DNA of 64,000 nt from Paenochrobactrum pullorum (GTDB lineage Bacteria > Pseudomonadota > Alphaproteobacteria > Rhizobiales > Rhizobiaceae). Positions 43,709-52,145 of this stretch are shown piece by piece (the first letter of the stretch is position 1; the number at the start of each line of letters is the position of its first letter). The stretch lies in NCBI RefSeq assembly GCF_041929845.1, contig NZ_JBHEEH010000009.1, forward strand, positions 1 to 64,000, written 5' to 3'. The notes under the pieces are model-generated. The model made no database searches. It was not told the DNA's origin and was given only the letters and a program-made list of their open reading frames with translations. The position numbers and the translations under genes were made by a program.

Positions 43709-44866
43709 ATGAATGCTTATAGTTTAAAAGGCGCACGAATTTTTGACGGCGAACGCTTGGCTAATCATAAGGCTGTCATTGTTCGCGATGGGCGCATTGA
43801 AGCCATTGTTGCTGAAAATGAGATTGATGAAAACCTGCCGCAAATTAATCTGGATGGCGGCATTTTAGCGCCGGGCTTTATTGATGCGCAGGTCAATGGC
43901 GGTGGTGGTATCATGCTCAATGATGCGCCAACCGCAGAAAATATGCGCATTATGGCTAAAGCGCATCGCCAATTCGGCACGACCAGCATGTTGCCTACAT
44001 TGATCACCGACGTGCAGGAAAAATCTTTTAGAGCCATTGAAGCAGCCATCACACTTGCCAATGATGATGCAGGTATTGTGGGTTTGCATTTGGAAGGCCC
44101 GCATATTGCACCAGCCCGTAAGGGTGTGCATTTGCCGAAATTCATGCGCCCTCTCAGCGATGATGATGTGGCGGCAATGGTAGAAGCTGCAAACCATATT
44201 GATGCTTTGCTGGTCACGATGGCAGCAGAGCAGGTAAGCGTTACGCAGGTTGAAAAACTATCGGCCAATGGCGTGATCGTTTGCCTTGGCCATACGGATG
44301 CGACAGCCGAAGCTGCAACAAAGCTTTTTGATGCTGGCGCACGTGGTGTGACGCATTTGTTCAATGCGATGAGCCAGCTTGGCAGCCGTGCACCGGGTGT
44401 GGTTGGTGCAGCGCTTGACCATCCATCCGTTTGGGGTGGCATTATTCCGGACGGTCATCATATTGACCCGATGAGTTTGCGGGTGGCCATTCGTGCCAAA
44501 CATGCCAATATGGGTGAGGGAAAATTGTTTTTCGTCACCGATGCTATGGGCTTGGTTGGCTCGGATAAAGACAGTTTTGATCTGCATGGTCGCATTGTGC
44601 GCCGCAGTGTTGGCGAAGGTTTACCAAAGCTGACCCTTGATGATGGCACCATTGCCGGCTCCGATCTTGATATGGCATCGGCTGTGCGATTTGGCGTCGA
44701 GAGGCTGGACTTGAGCCTTGCCACATCACTTGCCATGGCGACATCCTATCCGGCTCGTTTTTTAAGGCTTAATGATCGTGGCTATGTGCGGGCAGGTTTG
44801 CGCGCGGATTTGGTTCATCTTGATGACCAGCTTCAAGTGCGTCGTACTTGGATTGCCGGTGTTTAG
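43709..44866 (+). CDS. nagA: N-acetylglucosamine-6-phosphate deacetylase NagA
   Basis: Removes acetate from GlcNAc-6-phosphate to give glucosamine-6-phosphate for NagB. 385 residues: LAPGFIDAQVNGGGGIML near 49-66, HLEGPHIAPARKGVH with the metal Glu, CLGHTDATAEA and THLFNAMSQLGSRAPG with metal histidines, DGHHIDP and FVTDAMGLVG with the catalytic Asp. It is separated from the anmK operon by the GNAT gene and has its own dyad-bearing promoter region. Confidence 0.96.
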   Translation: MNAYSLKGARIFDGERLANHKAVIVRDGRIEAIVAENEIDENLPQINLDGGILAPGFIDAQVNGGGGIMLNDAPTAENMRIMAKAHRQFGTTSMLPTLITDVQEKSFRAIEAAITLANDDAGIVGLHLEGPHIAPARKGVHLPKFMRPLSDDDVAAMVEAANHIDALLVTMAAEQVSVTQVEKLSANGVIVCLGHTDATAEAATKLFDAGARGVTHLFNAMSQLGSRAPGVVGAALDHPSVWGGIIPDGHHIDPMSLRVAIRAKHANMGEGKLFFVTDAMGLVGSDKDSFDLHGRIVRRSVGEGLPKLTLDDGTIAGSDLDMASAVRFGVERLDLSLATSLAMATSYPARFLRLNDRGYVRAGLRADLVHLDDQLQVRRTWIAGV

Positions 44867-44988
44867 TTTTGAATTATCAAGATGAAAACATGAGATAAAC
44901 AGACGAACAAAAATCTTGTTGTGACTGAAATGGCATGTCTGCTTTAATGGTGATAAAATAAATCTAGTTTTTGCACGATGAGGATAGT

Positions 44989-45010
44989 ATCAACTCTTAT
45001 CCGAGTTGAT
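44989..45010 (+). promoter_or_regulatory. Dyad in the heme oxygenase leader
   Basis: Perfect 8-bp inverted repeat ATCAACTC-TTATCC-GAGTTGAT, 24 nt before the heme oxygenase start. It is not followed by a U tract. Possible operator or leader hairpin; I could not match it to a RirA or Irr consensus. Confidence 0.45.
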
Positions 45011-45033
45011 TCTTAAATTTAGAAAGCCTTGTT

Positions 45034-45642
45034 ATGAGTGAAGCCATTGCTCTTGAAACCGCAACAGATTTGCCGCGCTCCAAGCGTTTGAAGGCCGTAA
45101 CAACCGGCACGCACGATACGCTGGATAAATCGATCATGGCGGGTGAACCATTTAAGGATCGCGAAAGATATTCACGCTTTTTGAAAGTTCAGCATCTGTT
45201 TCATCGCGATATTGACGCGCTTTATGACAATGAAAAACTTGATGCATTGTTGCCTGATCTCAAAGGTCGCCGTCGTTTTGGATTGATTGGCGAAGATTTG
45301 GCTGACTTGGAAGTTTCTGTTCCTGAAACATCTGATGCACCGGCTTTTGCAAATAGCAATGATGTAGATCTCCCGACTGCTTTGGGCTGGCTCTATGTTG
45401 CTGAAGGCTCCAATATGGGCGCGGCTTTCTTGCTTAAGGCTGCACAGAAGATTGAACTCTCTGAAGAATTTGGTGCCCGTCATTTGGCCGGCGCGCCTGA
45501 AGGTCGTGGCCTGCATTGGCGTACATTTACGCAAGCACTTGATGATATTGACTTAAGTGAAGATGAAGAAGGCAAGGTTGTTGCCGGTGCAGAAGCTGCG
45601 TTCAAGCGTGTTCATGAGCTGGTCAAGCAGATGTTCAGGTAA
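45034..45642 (+). CDS. Biliverdin-producing heme oxygenase
   Basis: 202-residue helical heme oxygenase that opens heme to biliverdin, CO and iron. The proximal histidine is His27 in TTGTHDTLDKSIM, and the distal-helix signature is LGWLYVAEGSNMGAAFLLKAA (GWLYVAEGSNMG at about 129-140). It resembles bacterial HO proteins of the BphO/HemO type. It may serve iron release from heme imported by a TonB system, or supply biliverdin to a phytochrome; no phytochrome gene is present here. Confidence 0.85.
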   Translation: MSEAIALETATDLPRSKRLKAVTTGTHDTLDKSIMAGEPFKDRERYSRFLKVQHLFHRDIDALYDNEKLDALLPDLKGRRRFGLIGEDLADLEVSVPETSDAPAFANSNDVDLPTALGWLYVAEGSNMGAAFLLKAAQKIELSEEFGARHLAGAPEGRGLHWRTFTQALDDIDLSEDEEGKVVAGAEAAFKRVHELVKQMFR

Positions 45643-45656
45643 TCATATTTATCTAT

Positions 45657-45709
45657 AAAAATCAAGGCTGTGGCAGAGAGGTTCATCTCACTGCCACAGC
45701 CTTGATTTT
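45657..45709. terminator. Bidirectional terminator overlapping lysR 3' end
   Basis: About 19-bp stem AAAATCAAGGCTGTGGCAG / CTGCCACAGCCTTGATTTT between the convergent heme oxygenase and LysR genes. The right arm encodes the last codons of the LysR protein. Confidence 0.88.
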
Positions 45710-46603
45710 AGAATAATCTTGCATGCAATCATCAATGCAGTCAATGAAAGCTGATATCCGGTTAGGTAGTTGACGCTCTGCCATTGTGATGGCAAGGATA
45801 CTTCGGTCCATCCCTGCATTTTCACGAAACGGAATGGCGACGAGATAGCCGTCTTTAATCCATGTAATGCCGGTAATATGGGCACAGAATACAATAGCTC
45901 CGCCTAAACGCGCAAAGTGTATTAAACTGGCACTGTGCGGCGATGTCATAGCGACATTCAATCTTATGCCCTCGGCCGCACATCTGATGTCGATGATTTT
46001 CCTCAGTGAGGTCGAGATATCAGGAAGTGCAACACTATAGGGCTGGATGTCTTGTAATGTTACATATTCGTAGCTTGCCAATTTATGTTCCGGATGTACA
46101 AGCACGATGGTTTGCATGCTGAAGCGCTTGACAATATTGACGGGTGGAAGATTGGTAAGTGCAAATGTAATGCCGACATCAACCTGACCTTCACGTACCA
46201 GGCGGCCAACATCGGAAGGTGAGGCGACAAATGCCTCAAACTCTATGGCTGCATGCTGTTTCCTATAATTAAAAATAGCTTCCACTAACAAGGCATTGGC
46301 AATACCATCACTGACAGCAACCCTGATTTTACCGAAATAATCTTGTCGCAGATTGCTCAGATCACTGATGATTTCATCGGACTCAAGCAAAGCTCTACGG
46401 GTATAATCGGCTAATTTTTCACCTGCCGGTGTTAAGGTCATGCCTGATGAGCCGCGCTCGAAAAGCTGCAACTTCAGTTTGGCTTCAAGCGAGCTGATCT
46501 GGCGACTGATTGCAGAACTTGCAACATTTAATTGTTCTGAAGCACCATTCACTGAGCCAGTTTTGGCAACTTCTAAAAAATATTTCAGATTACTCGGCAG
46601 CAT
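45683..46603 (-). CDS. LysR family regulator of the importer-malonate operon
   Basis: 306 residues: helix-turn-helix at 1-60 (FLEVAKTGSVNGASEQLNVASSAISRQI in parts) and a LysR effector domain similar in pattern to NAC/CynR-type regulators. Start is ATG 46603, 6 nt after GGGGAGAG; the ATG at 46618 would place that site inside the gene. It is divergent from the importer operon 46749-56472 and a T-N11-A dyad lies between them, so I infer that it activates or represses that operon. Confidence 0.88.
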   Translation of the reverse strand: MLPSNLKYFLEVAKTGSVNGASEQLNVASSAISRQISSLEAKLKLQLFERGSSGMTLTPAGEKLADYTRRALLESDEIISDLSNLRQDYFGKIRVAVSDGIANALLVEAIFNYRKQHAAIEFEAFVASPSDVGRLVREGQVDVGITFALTNLPPVNIVKRFSMQTIVLVHPEHKLASYEYVTLQDIQPYSVALPDISTSLRKIIDIRCAAEGIRLNVAMTSPHSASLIHFARLGGAIVFCAHITGITWIKDGYLVAIPFRENAGMDRSILAITMAERQLPNRISAFIDCIDDCMQDYSKIKAVAVR

Positions 46604-46636
46604 ATGTCTCTCCCCCATATTGCCGTTTCAGCAATA

Positions 46637-46659
46637 CAATATTCTCACAATTGATATTG
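46637..46659. promoter_or_regulatory. LysR-type operator
   Basis: CAATAT-N11-ATATTG, a perfect 6-bp inverted repeat with the T-N11-A spacing of LysR boxes, 33 nt from the lysR start and 89 nt from the importer operon start. Confidence 0.6.
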
Positions 46660-46748
46660 CAGCAAGGGGCAAGCTGTCACATGATCAGTGCTATAAAAAA
46701 CGGGAATTAAATTAATTATAAAAATAATATTTCTATTGGGAGGGAAAG

Positions 46749-48281
46749 ATGAATTCAGGATTTTTAAAAGCTGGTGTTGCGGCAGCAACTCTCATTATTT
46801 CGATTGCAGCTTTAAGCGGTCCGGCTCTTGCCGGAAAAGCGGATAATACTGTACGCTTTGCTTATGATCAGGCGCCGGAAAGTCTTGATCCCTATTTTAA
46901 TAATGTCCGCATTGGCGTGATTATCGGCCAGCATGTGTGGGATACTTTGGTCTATCGTGATCCTGATACCGGTGAGTATAAAGGCCAACTCGCTGAAAGC
47001 TGGAAGCAGATTGACGATAAAACAATTGAGTTCAAATTGCGTGAAGGCATCAAATTTCATAATGGTGAAGAGTTTGATGCTGACGACGTTATTTTCACGC
47101 TTAATTTTGTTTCAAAACCTGAAAATGGCGTGATCACCCAGCAAAATGTATCTTGGATTGATCATGCGGAGAAGGTTGATAAATATACCGTCCGCCTTGT
47201 GACCAAGGAAGTGTTCCCGGCGGCTATTGAATATCTTTCCGGCCCCGTCGTCATGCATCCGAATGAATATTATGCCGAGGCTGGCCCTAAGGGAATGAAT
47301 GAAAAACCAGTGGGTACCGGTCCGTTTAAAGTGACCAGTTACGATATGGGTAAATCTGTTACACTGGAGAAAAACACTGATTATTTTGCCGATTCACCTA
47401 AAAAACAAGGCGTGATCGAAAAGGTTGATATCCGTTTTATCCCTGACCGCCAGACCCAAGCGGCGGAAGTACTTTCCGACGGTGTTGATTTTATCATGCA
47501 TGTGCCGAAAGATCAGGCCGAGCAGATGGAGGCTGTGCCGCATCTCAAAGTAACATCCGGTGAAACGATGCGTATTGCTTTCATGCAGATGAATTCGCGT
47601 GAAACGACACCTAATAAAGAGTTGCAGGATATCCGTGTACGCAAGGCAATCAGCCATGCAATTGACCGTAAAACCATGACCGAACAGATAGTTGGCAAGG
47701 GTGCACGTGTGCTCAACACTTTCTGTTTCCCTTCACAATTTGGCTGCACAGATGAGGGTGCGGTTGTTTATGAATATGATCCGGAAAAATCGAAAGCACT
47801 TCTCGCCGAAGCTGGATTTGGTAAGGGGCTGAACTTGGAAATTGTAGCCTATCGTGAACGTGATCAGACAGAGGCTATGATCAATTATCTCAAAGCGGTC
47901 GGCATCAATGTCAATCTGCATTTCCTGCAATATGCAGCGATGCGTGAACTGGTGCGCGGTGATAAAGTTGGCCTTACCCATCAGACATGGGGCTCATTCT
48001 CGGTCAATGATGTGTCCGCTTCAACGCCGGTTTATATGGCTTTTGAGGGTGATGATATCGTCCGTGATCCGGAAGTGCGTGATCTGTTGAAAAAGGGTGA
48101 CACCACCATTGATCCGGAAGAAAGAAAAGCTGTTTACAAGCAAGCTTTGAATTTAATTGCAGATAAAGCACTGGTTCTGCCGCTTTATTCCCTGCCGGTT
48201 TATTATGTGACGACGGCAGATTTGGAGTTCAAAGCCTATCCCGATGAAATGCCACGTTTCTGGGAAATGAGCTGGAATTAA
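46749..48281 (+). CDS. ABC transporter substrate-binding protein (SBP family 5), malonate-linked
   Basis: 510-residue DppA-type periplasmic binding protein. The Sec signal peptide (KAGVAAATLIISIAALSGPALAG) ends near residue 28. RFAYDQAPESLDPYFNN and LAESWKQIDDKTIEFKLREG are the family N-terminal blocks; ISHAIDRKTM and DPEERKAVYKQALNLI follow. GGGAGGG gives a strong ribosome binding site. First gene of an operon that ends in malonyl-CoA enzymes, so a malonyl-containing ligand is conceivable. Confidence 0.93.
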   Translation: MNSGFLKAGVAAATLIISIAALSGPALAGKADNTVRFAYDQAPESLDPYFNNVRIGVIIGQHVWDTLVYRDPDTGEYKGQLAESWKQIDDKTIEFKLREGIKFHNGEEFDADDVIFTLNFVSKPENGVITQQNVSWIDHAEKVDKYTVRLVTKEVFPAAIEYLSGPVVMHPNEYYAEAGPKGMNEKPVGTGPFKVTSYDMGKSVTLEKNTDYFADSPKKQGVIEKVDIRFIPDRQTQAAEVLSDGVDFIMHVPKDQAEQMEAVPHLKVTSGETMRIAFMQMNSRETTPNKELQDIRVRKAISHAIDRKTMTEQIVGKGARVLNTFCFPSQFGCTDEGAVVYEYDPEKSKALLAEAGFGKGLNLEIVAYRERDQTEAMINYLKAVGINVNLHFLQYAAMRELVRGDKVGLTHQTWGSFSVNDVSASTPVYMAFEGDDIVRDPEVRDLLKKGDTTIDPEERKAVYKQALNLIADKALVLPLYSLPVYYVTTADLEFKAYPDEMPRFWEMSWN

Positions 48282-48324
48282 TTTCCGCTTTTACCGGCAT
48301 TTCACATTTAACTCACTAACGCAT

Positions 48325-48353
48325 AGAGCTTCCGCATCACTGCGGAAGTCTCT
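48325..48353 (+). other. Hairpin between binding protein and permease genes
   Basis: AGAG-CTTCCGCA / TGCGGAAG-T-CTCT, loop TCAC, no long T run. Same position as the hairpins at 12903 and 37383 in the other two importers. Confidence 0.65.
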
Positions 48354-48373
48354 GTCAGCTTTATGAGGTCAGA

Positions 48374-49291
48374 ATGGCGCTTTTTATTTTAAAGCGACTG
48401 GGACTGGCATTGCTTGTTGCATTGGCTGTATCCGCTATCGCTTTTATTCTGCTCCGTGTTTCAGGTGATCCCGCTATTGCTATTGCAGGCGAGGGCGCGC
48501 GTGATATTGATATCGAGGCGGCGCGTGTCCGTCATGGTCTCGACCAGCCGCTGCTTGTGCAATATTTCTTTTGGCTCGGGCAAATTTTGCAAGGTAATTT
48601 TGGTCAGTCTGTTTTTTATAAAACAGATGTTCTGCCGTTAATTACAGCGAAAATGCCGATTACCTTGAGCCTCGGCCTTTTTTCTATTGCCTTTGCCTTG
48701 CTTATTTCATTTCCGCTTGGCGTATTAGCTGCTGTTTATTCCAATACATGGGTTGACCGGTTGTGTCTCTCCATTGCCGTTGTTGGTCAGGCACTGCCCA
48801 ACTTCTTCTTCGCACTGATTTTGGTAATGATTTTTTCAATTAATCTACGCTGGTTACCGGTTTCCGGCAGCGCCAGTTGGGTGAATTATATCATGCCAAC
48901 AATTGCGCTTGGCTATTATGTAACGCCGGCTTTTATGCGGCTGATACGTGCGGGCATGATTGAAGTTCTGTCATCGGATTATATCCGGACAGCACGCGCC
49001 AAAGGGCTTTCATCGACTTCGGTGATTTTCAAACATGCATTACGCAATGCGGTGATGCCGGTGGTGGCTTTAACAGCCGTTCAACTCGGCTATCTACTTG
49101 GTGGCTCGGTGGTGATTGAAACCATCTTTGCCCTCGATGGCCTTGGATTCCTTGCGTATCAGGGCATTATTCATAAAGATTTTCCGGTCATCCAGTCTGT
49201 GGTAATGATCCTGTCGGTTGTCTATGTACTGCTCACTTTATTGTCGGATATCGCCAATGCATGGCTTAATCCACGATTGCGGGGGCAATAA
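48374..49291 (+). CDS. ABC transporter permease (DppB-like), malonate-linked
   Basis: 305-residue permease: first helix LGLALLVALAVSAIAFILLRVSGDP, HGLDQPLLVQYFFWLGQILQGNFGQS in two adjacent blocks, VGQALPNFFFALILVMIF, and EAA loop SDYIRTARAKGLSSTSVIFKHALRN. It is followed after 2 nt by its partner permease. Confidence 0.93.
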   Translation: MALFILKRLGLALLVALAVSAIAFILLRVSGDPAIAIAGEGARDIDIEAARVRHGLDQPLLVQYFFWLGQILQGNFGQSVFYKTDVLPLITAKMPITLSLGLFSIAFALLISFPLGVLAAVYSNTWVDRLCLSIAVVGQALPNFFFALILVMIFSINLRWLPVSGSASWVNYIMPTIALGYYVTPAFMRLIRAGMIEVLSSDYIRTARAKGLSSTSVIFKHALRNAVMPVVALTAVQLGYLLGGSVVIETIFALDGLGFLAYQGIIHKDFPVIQSVVMILSVVYVLLTLLSDIANAWLNPRLRGQ

Positions 49292-49293
49292 AT

Positions 49294-50190
49294 ATGACAA
49301 ATTCGACTTCAATGGCTTTGCCAACAACCACTGAAATCAGCGCCGGTGCTCGTTTACGTAAGCGTATCTTCGGACAAAGTTCGCTGTTACTTGGCGGCGG
49401 CGTTTTATTGCTGCTGATTTTAATCGCAATTTTTGCACCTCTATTGGCAACCCATGATCCTTATGTGCAGGACTTGACGCAGCGAAGCCTGCCGCCGGTC
49501 TGGTATCCTAAAGGCACATTCGAACACATCTTGGGCACAGATAATCTGGGGCGGGATTATTATTCGCGTCTGGTTTACGGCACGCGTATTTCGCTGCTGA
49601 TCGGCCTGTCAGTGATGGTCATTTCAGGCATTATTGGTTCCGCACTTGGTCTTCTTGCTGGTTATTTTGGCGGGCGAACCGATCTCGTTGTCACTTTTAT
49701 TGTTACAACCCGCCTAGCCATGCCGGTGATGCTGGTAGCGCTGGCAGTGGTCGCTTTGTTCGGTGGTTCATTACCGATTATTATTCTGGTTTTGGGTCTT
49801 TTGAAATGGGATCGATTTGCAGTGGTGATGCGTAGTGCAACACAACAAGCGCGCTCGATGGATTATGTCACCTCGGCACAGGCCATCGGTGCCAGCACGC
49901 CTCGTATCATTCTCGGAGAAATACTGCCCAATGTGTTGCCCCATCTGATCGTGGTGGCAACGCTGGAAGCGGCAAGTGCTATTTTGCTGGAGGCATCCTT
50001 GTCCTTCTTGGGGCTCGGGGTGCAGCCGCCGATACCTTCATGGGGGTTGATGATTTCAGAAGCCAAAAACTACATGTTTTTTGCTTTCTGGATGATTGCA
50101 TTGCCCGGAACTTTACTTGGTATTCTGGTTCTGTCGATCAATCTGACCGGTGACGGTTTGCGAGACATCTTTGCACCGGAGGAGCGCTGA
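49294..50190 (+). CDS. ABC transporter permease (DppC-like), malonate-linked
   Basis: 298-residue partner permease: helix LLLGGGVLLLLILIAIFAPLL, ILGTDNLGRDYYSRLVYGTR, EAA loop SMDYVTSAQAIGASTPRIILGEILPN and LEASLSFLGLGVQPPIPSWG. An insertion in the HILGTD region (PVWYPKGTFE) is longer than in the other DppC proteins of the window. Confidence 0.93.
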   Translation: MTNSTSMALPTTTEISAGARLRKRIFGQSSLLLGGGVLLLLILIAIFAPLLATHDPYVQDLTQRSLPPVWYPKGTFEHILGTDNLGRDYYSRLVYGTRISLLIGLSVMVISGIIGSALGLLAGYFGGRTDLVVTFIVTTRLAMPVMLVALAVVALFGGSLPIIILVLGLLKWDRFAVVMRSATQQARSMDYVTSAQAIGASTPRIILGEILPNVLPHLIVVATLEAASAILLEASLSFLGLGVQPPIPSWGLMISEAKNYMFFAFWMIALPGTLLGILVLSINLTGDGLRDIFAPEER

Positions 50191-50191
50191 T

Positions 50192-51175
50192 ATGACAGAT
50201 AATCTTTTAACGGTGCGCAATCTCAGTGTGGATATCCGAACCTCTTCGGGTACGCTTCATGCGGTGCGTGATATTTCCTTCGAGATCAAACGGGGTGAAA
50301 CACTTTGCATTGTTGGTGAATCCGGCTGCGGTAAATCTATGACCTCATTGGCGATTATGGATTTATTGCCCAAGGCTGCAAGTCGCAATGCCAGCGAAAT
50401 TCGTTTCGATAATATGGAGCTGCATAACAAAAAGAAAACGATCGCTGCTTTGCGCGGGGATCGTTTGTCGATGATTTTTCAAGAACCGATGACAGCGCTT
50501 AATCCGGCTTATACTATCGGCGACCAGCTGACTGAAGGTTATAAGCGTCATCGAAAAAGCGGCATGCAAGAAGCGCAGGAGAGGGCGGAATATTTGCTGC
50601 ATAAAGTGGGCATTGCTTCGGCGCGTGAGCGTTTGTCGCAATATCCGCATCAATTATCGGGCGGTTTGCGTCAACGCGTGATGATTGCAATGGCACTGAT
50701 GTGCGGGCCCGAATTATTGATTGCCGATGAGCCGACAACTGCACTTGATGTGACTATTCAGGCACAAATTCTGCTGTTGTTGAGTGAGTTGCGTGAAGAG
50801 TTCGGCATTTCACTTATACTGATCACCCATGATCTGGGTGTGGTTGCCCGTATCGCTGATCGTGTGGCGGTGATGTATGCGGGGCAGATCATTGAAGAGG
50901 GGCCAGTCGCCGATATTTTCAATGATCCTCGTCATCCTTATACTAACGGCTTGCTGAATTGCATCCCGCTACCCGGTAAAACTGCGCCGGGCGGCAAGCT
51001 TGGTGTTATACCGGGTGTTGTGCCTTCTCTTATCGGTGAAATCGAAGGCTGTGCCTTTCGTGATCGTTGTGCTTTTGCGCAAACTGAATGTCATCAAAAT
51101 CCGCCGGTCAATCAGTTCGCTCAGCATAGCTGGCGTTGTATTTATAAGGAGGCGGTACATGCAAACGCTCATTGA
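50192..51175 (+). CDS. ABC transporter ATPase (DppD-like), malonate-linked
   Basis: 327-residue ATPase with GESGCGKS, LSGGLRQRV, LLIADEPTTALDVT and THDLGVVARIADRVAVMYAG. The C-terminal oligopeptide-transporter domain with the cysteine-rich motif (CAFRDRCAFAQTEC) is present. GGAGGAG precedes ATG 50192; the longer frame lies inside the permease gene. The end overlaps the next gene by 17 nt. Confidence 0.93.
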   Translation: MTDNLLTVRNLSVDIRTSSGTLHAVRDISFEIKRGETLCIVGESGCGKSMTSLAIMDLLPKAASRNASEIRFDNMELHNKKKTIAALRGDRLSMIFQEPMTALNPAYTIGDQLTEGYKRHRKSGMQEAQERAEYLLHKVGIASARERLSQYPHQLSGGLRQRVMIAMALMCGPELLIADEPTTALDVTIQAQILLLLSELREEFGISLILITHDLGVVARIADRVAVMYAGQIIEEGPVADIFNDPRHPYTNGLLNCIPLPGKTAPGGKLGVIPGVVPSLIGEIEGCAFRDRCAFAQTECHQNPPVNQFAQHSWRCIYKEAVHANAH

Positions 51176-52145
51176 AGTTAATAATGTTACGCGTTCTTTT
51201 GCAATCAACGCCGGCCTGTTTAAAAAACAGCGTATTTTGCACGCGGTCAACGGCATCAGTCTCTCTTTGCAAAAGGGCGAGGTTCTGGGAATTGTGGGTG
51301 AATCCGGGTGTGGTAAATCCACGTTCGCACGCATGTTGTTGGGGCTGATGCCACCGTCGACCGGCCATATTTCCTTCAACGGGACCGATCTGGCCAAACT
51401 GGACCGCAAAGCGATGGCCAAACAGGTGCAGCCGGTTTTTCAAGATCCTTTTTCATCGCTCAATCCGCGCCGTACGGTGGCTTCTATCGTTGCTTTCCCG
51501 CTGGAAGTCCATGGGATTGGAACAACACAAGAGCGGCGAAAAAAGACGCTTGAAATTATGGATATGGTTGGTTTACCTGCACGTTTTGCTGATCGGTACC
51601 CAAAAGAACTTTCCGGCGGGCAGCGGCAGCGTGTAGCGATTGCCCGTGCCTTGATCATGCGGCCCGATGTGATCATTTGTGATGAACCGACATCGGCGCT
51701 TGATGTCTCGGTACAATCTCAAATTCTCAATCTTTTGATGGATTTGCGTAACGAGCTGAACCTTACTTATGTTTTCATCAGCCATAATCTGGCCGTGGTC
51801 GAGCATATCGCGACCCGCGTTGCGGTGATGTATCTGGGGCGAGTAGTTGAACTGTCTGACACAGCGCGTTTGTTCAGCGATCCGCAGCATCCTTATACAC
51901 GCGCTTTGTTGGGTTCCGTTCTGACACCGGTGCCCGGACTGCCGATACCTGACACAGGGCTTGGTTTGGCTTTTCCCGATCCGCTTAATCCACCATTGGG
52001 CTGCGTATTCAATCCGCGCTGTCATCTGGCCACAGAACAATGTCGCAGAGATCAACCGCCTCTAATCCGTCATGACGGACGCGAGGTAGCTTGTTTTCTG
52101 GCTGGACAACGCTCCCATATATCAATGAAGGAAATGCACTCATGA
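51159..52145 (+). CDS. ABC transporter ATPase (DppF-like), malonate-linked
   Basis: 328-residue ATPase with GESGCGKST, LSGGQRQRV, VIICDEPTSALDVS and SHNLAVVEHIATRVAVMYLG (Asn for Asp after the switch His). The C-terminal CVFNPRCHLATEQC motif is typical. GGAGG precedes ATG 51159. Its stop overlaps the M20 hydrolase start as ATGA, showing that the hydrolase is translated together with the importer. Confidence 0.93.
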   Translation: MQTLIEVNNVTRSFAINAGLFKKQRILHAVNGISLSLQKGEVLGIVGESGCGKSTFARMLLGLMPPSTGHISFNGTDLAKLDRKAMAKQVQPVFQDPFSSLNPRRTVASIVAFPLEVHGIGTTQERRKKTLEIMDMVGLPARFADRYPKELSGGQRQRVAIARALIMRPDVIICDEPTSALDVSVQSQILNLLMDLRNELNLTYVFISHNLAVVEHIATRVAVMYLGRVVELSDTARLFSDPQHPYTRALLGSVLTPVPGLPIPDTGLGLAFPDPLNPPLGCVFNPRCHLATEQCRRDQPPLIRHDGREVACFLAGQRSHISMKEMHS

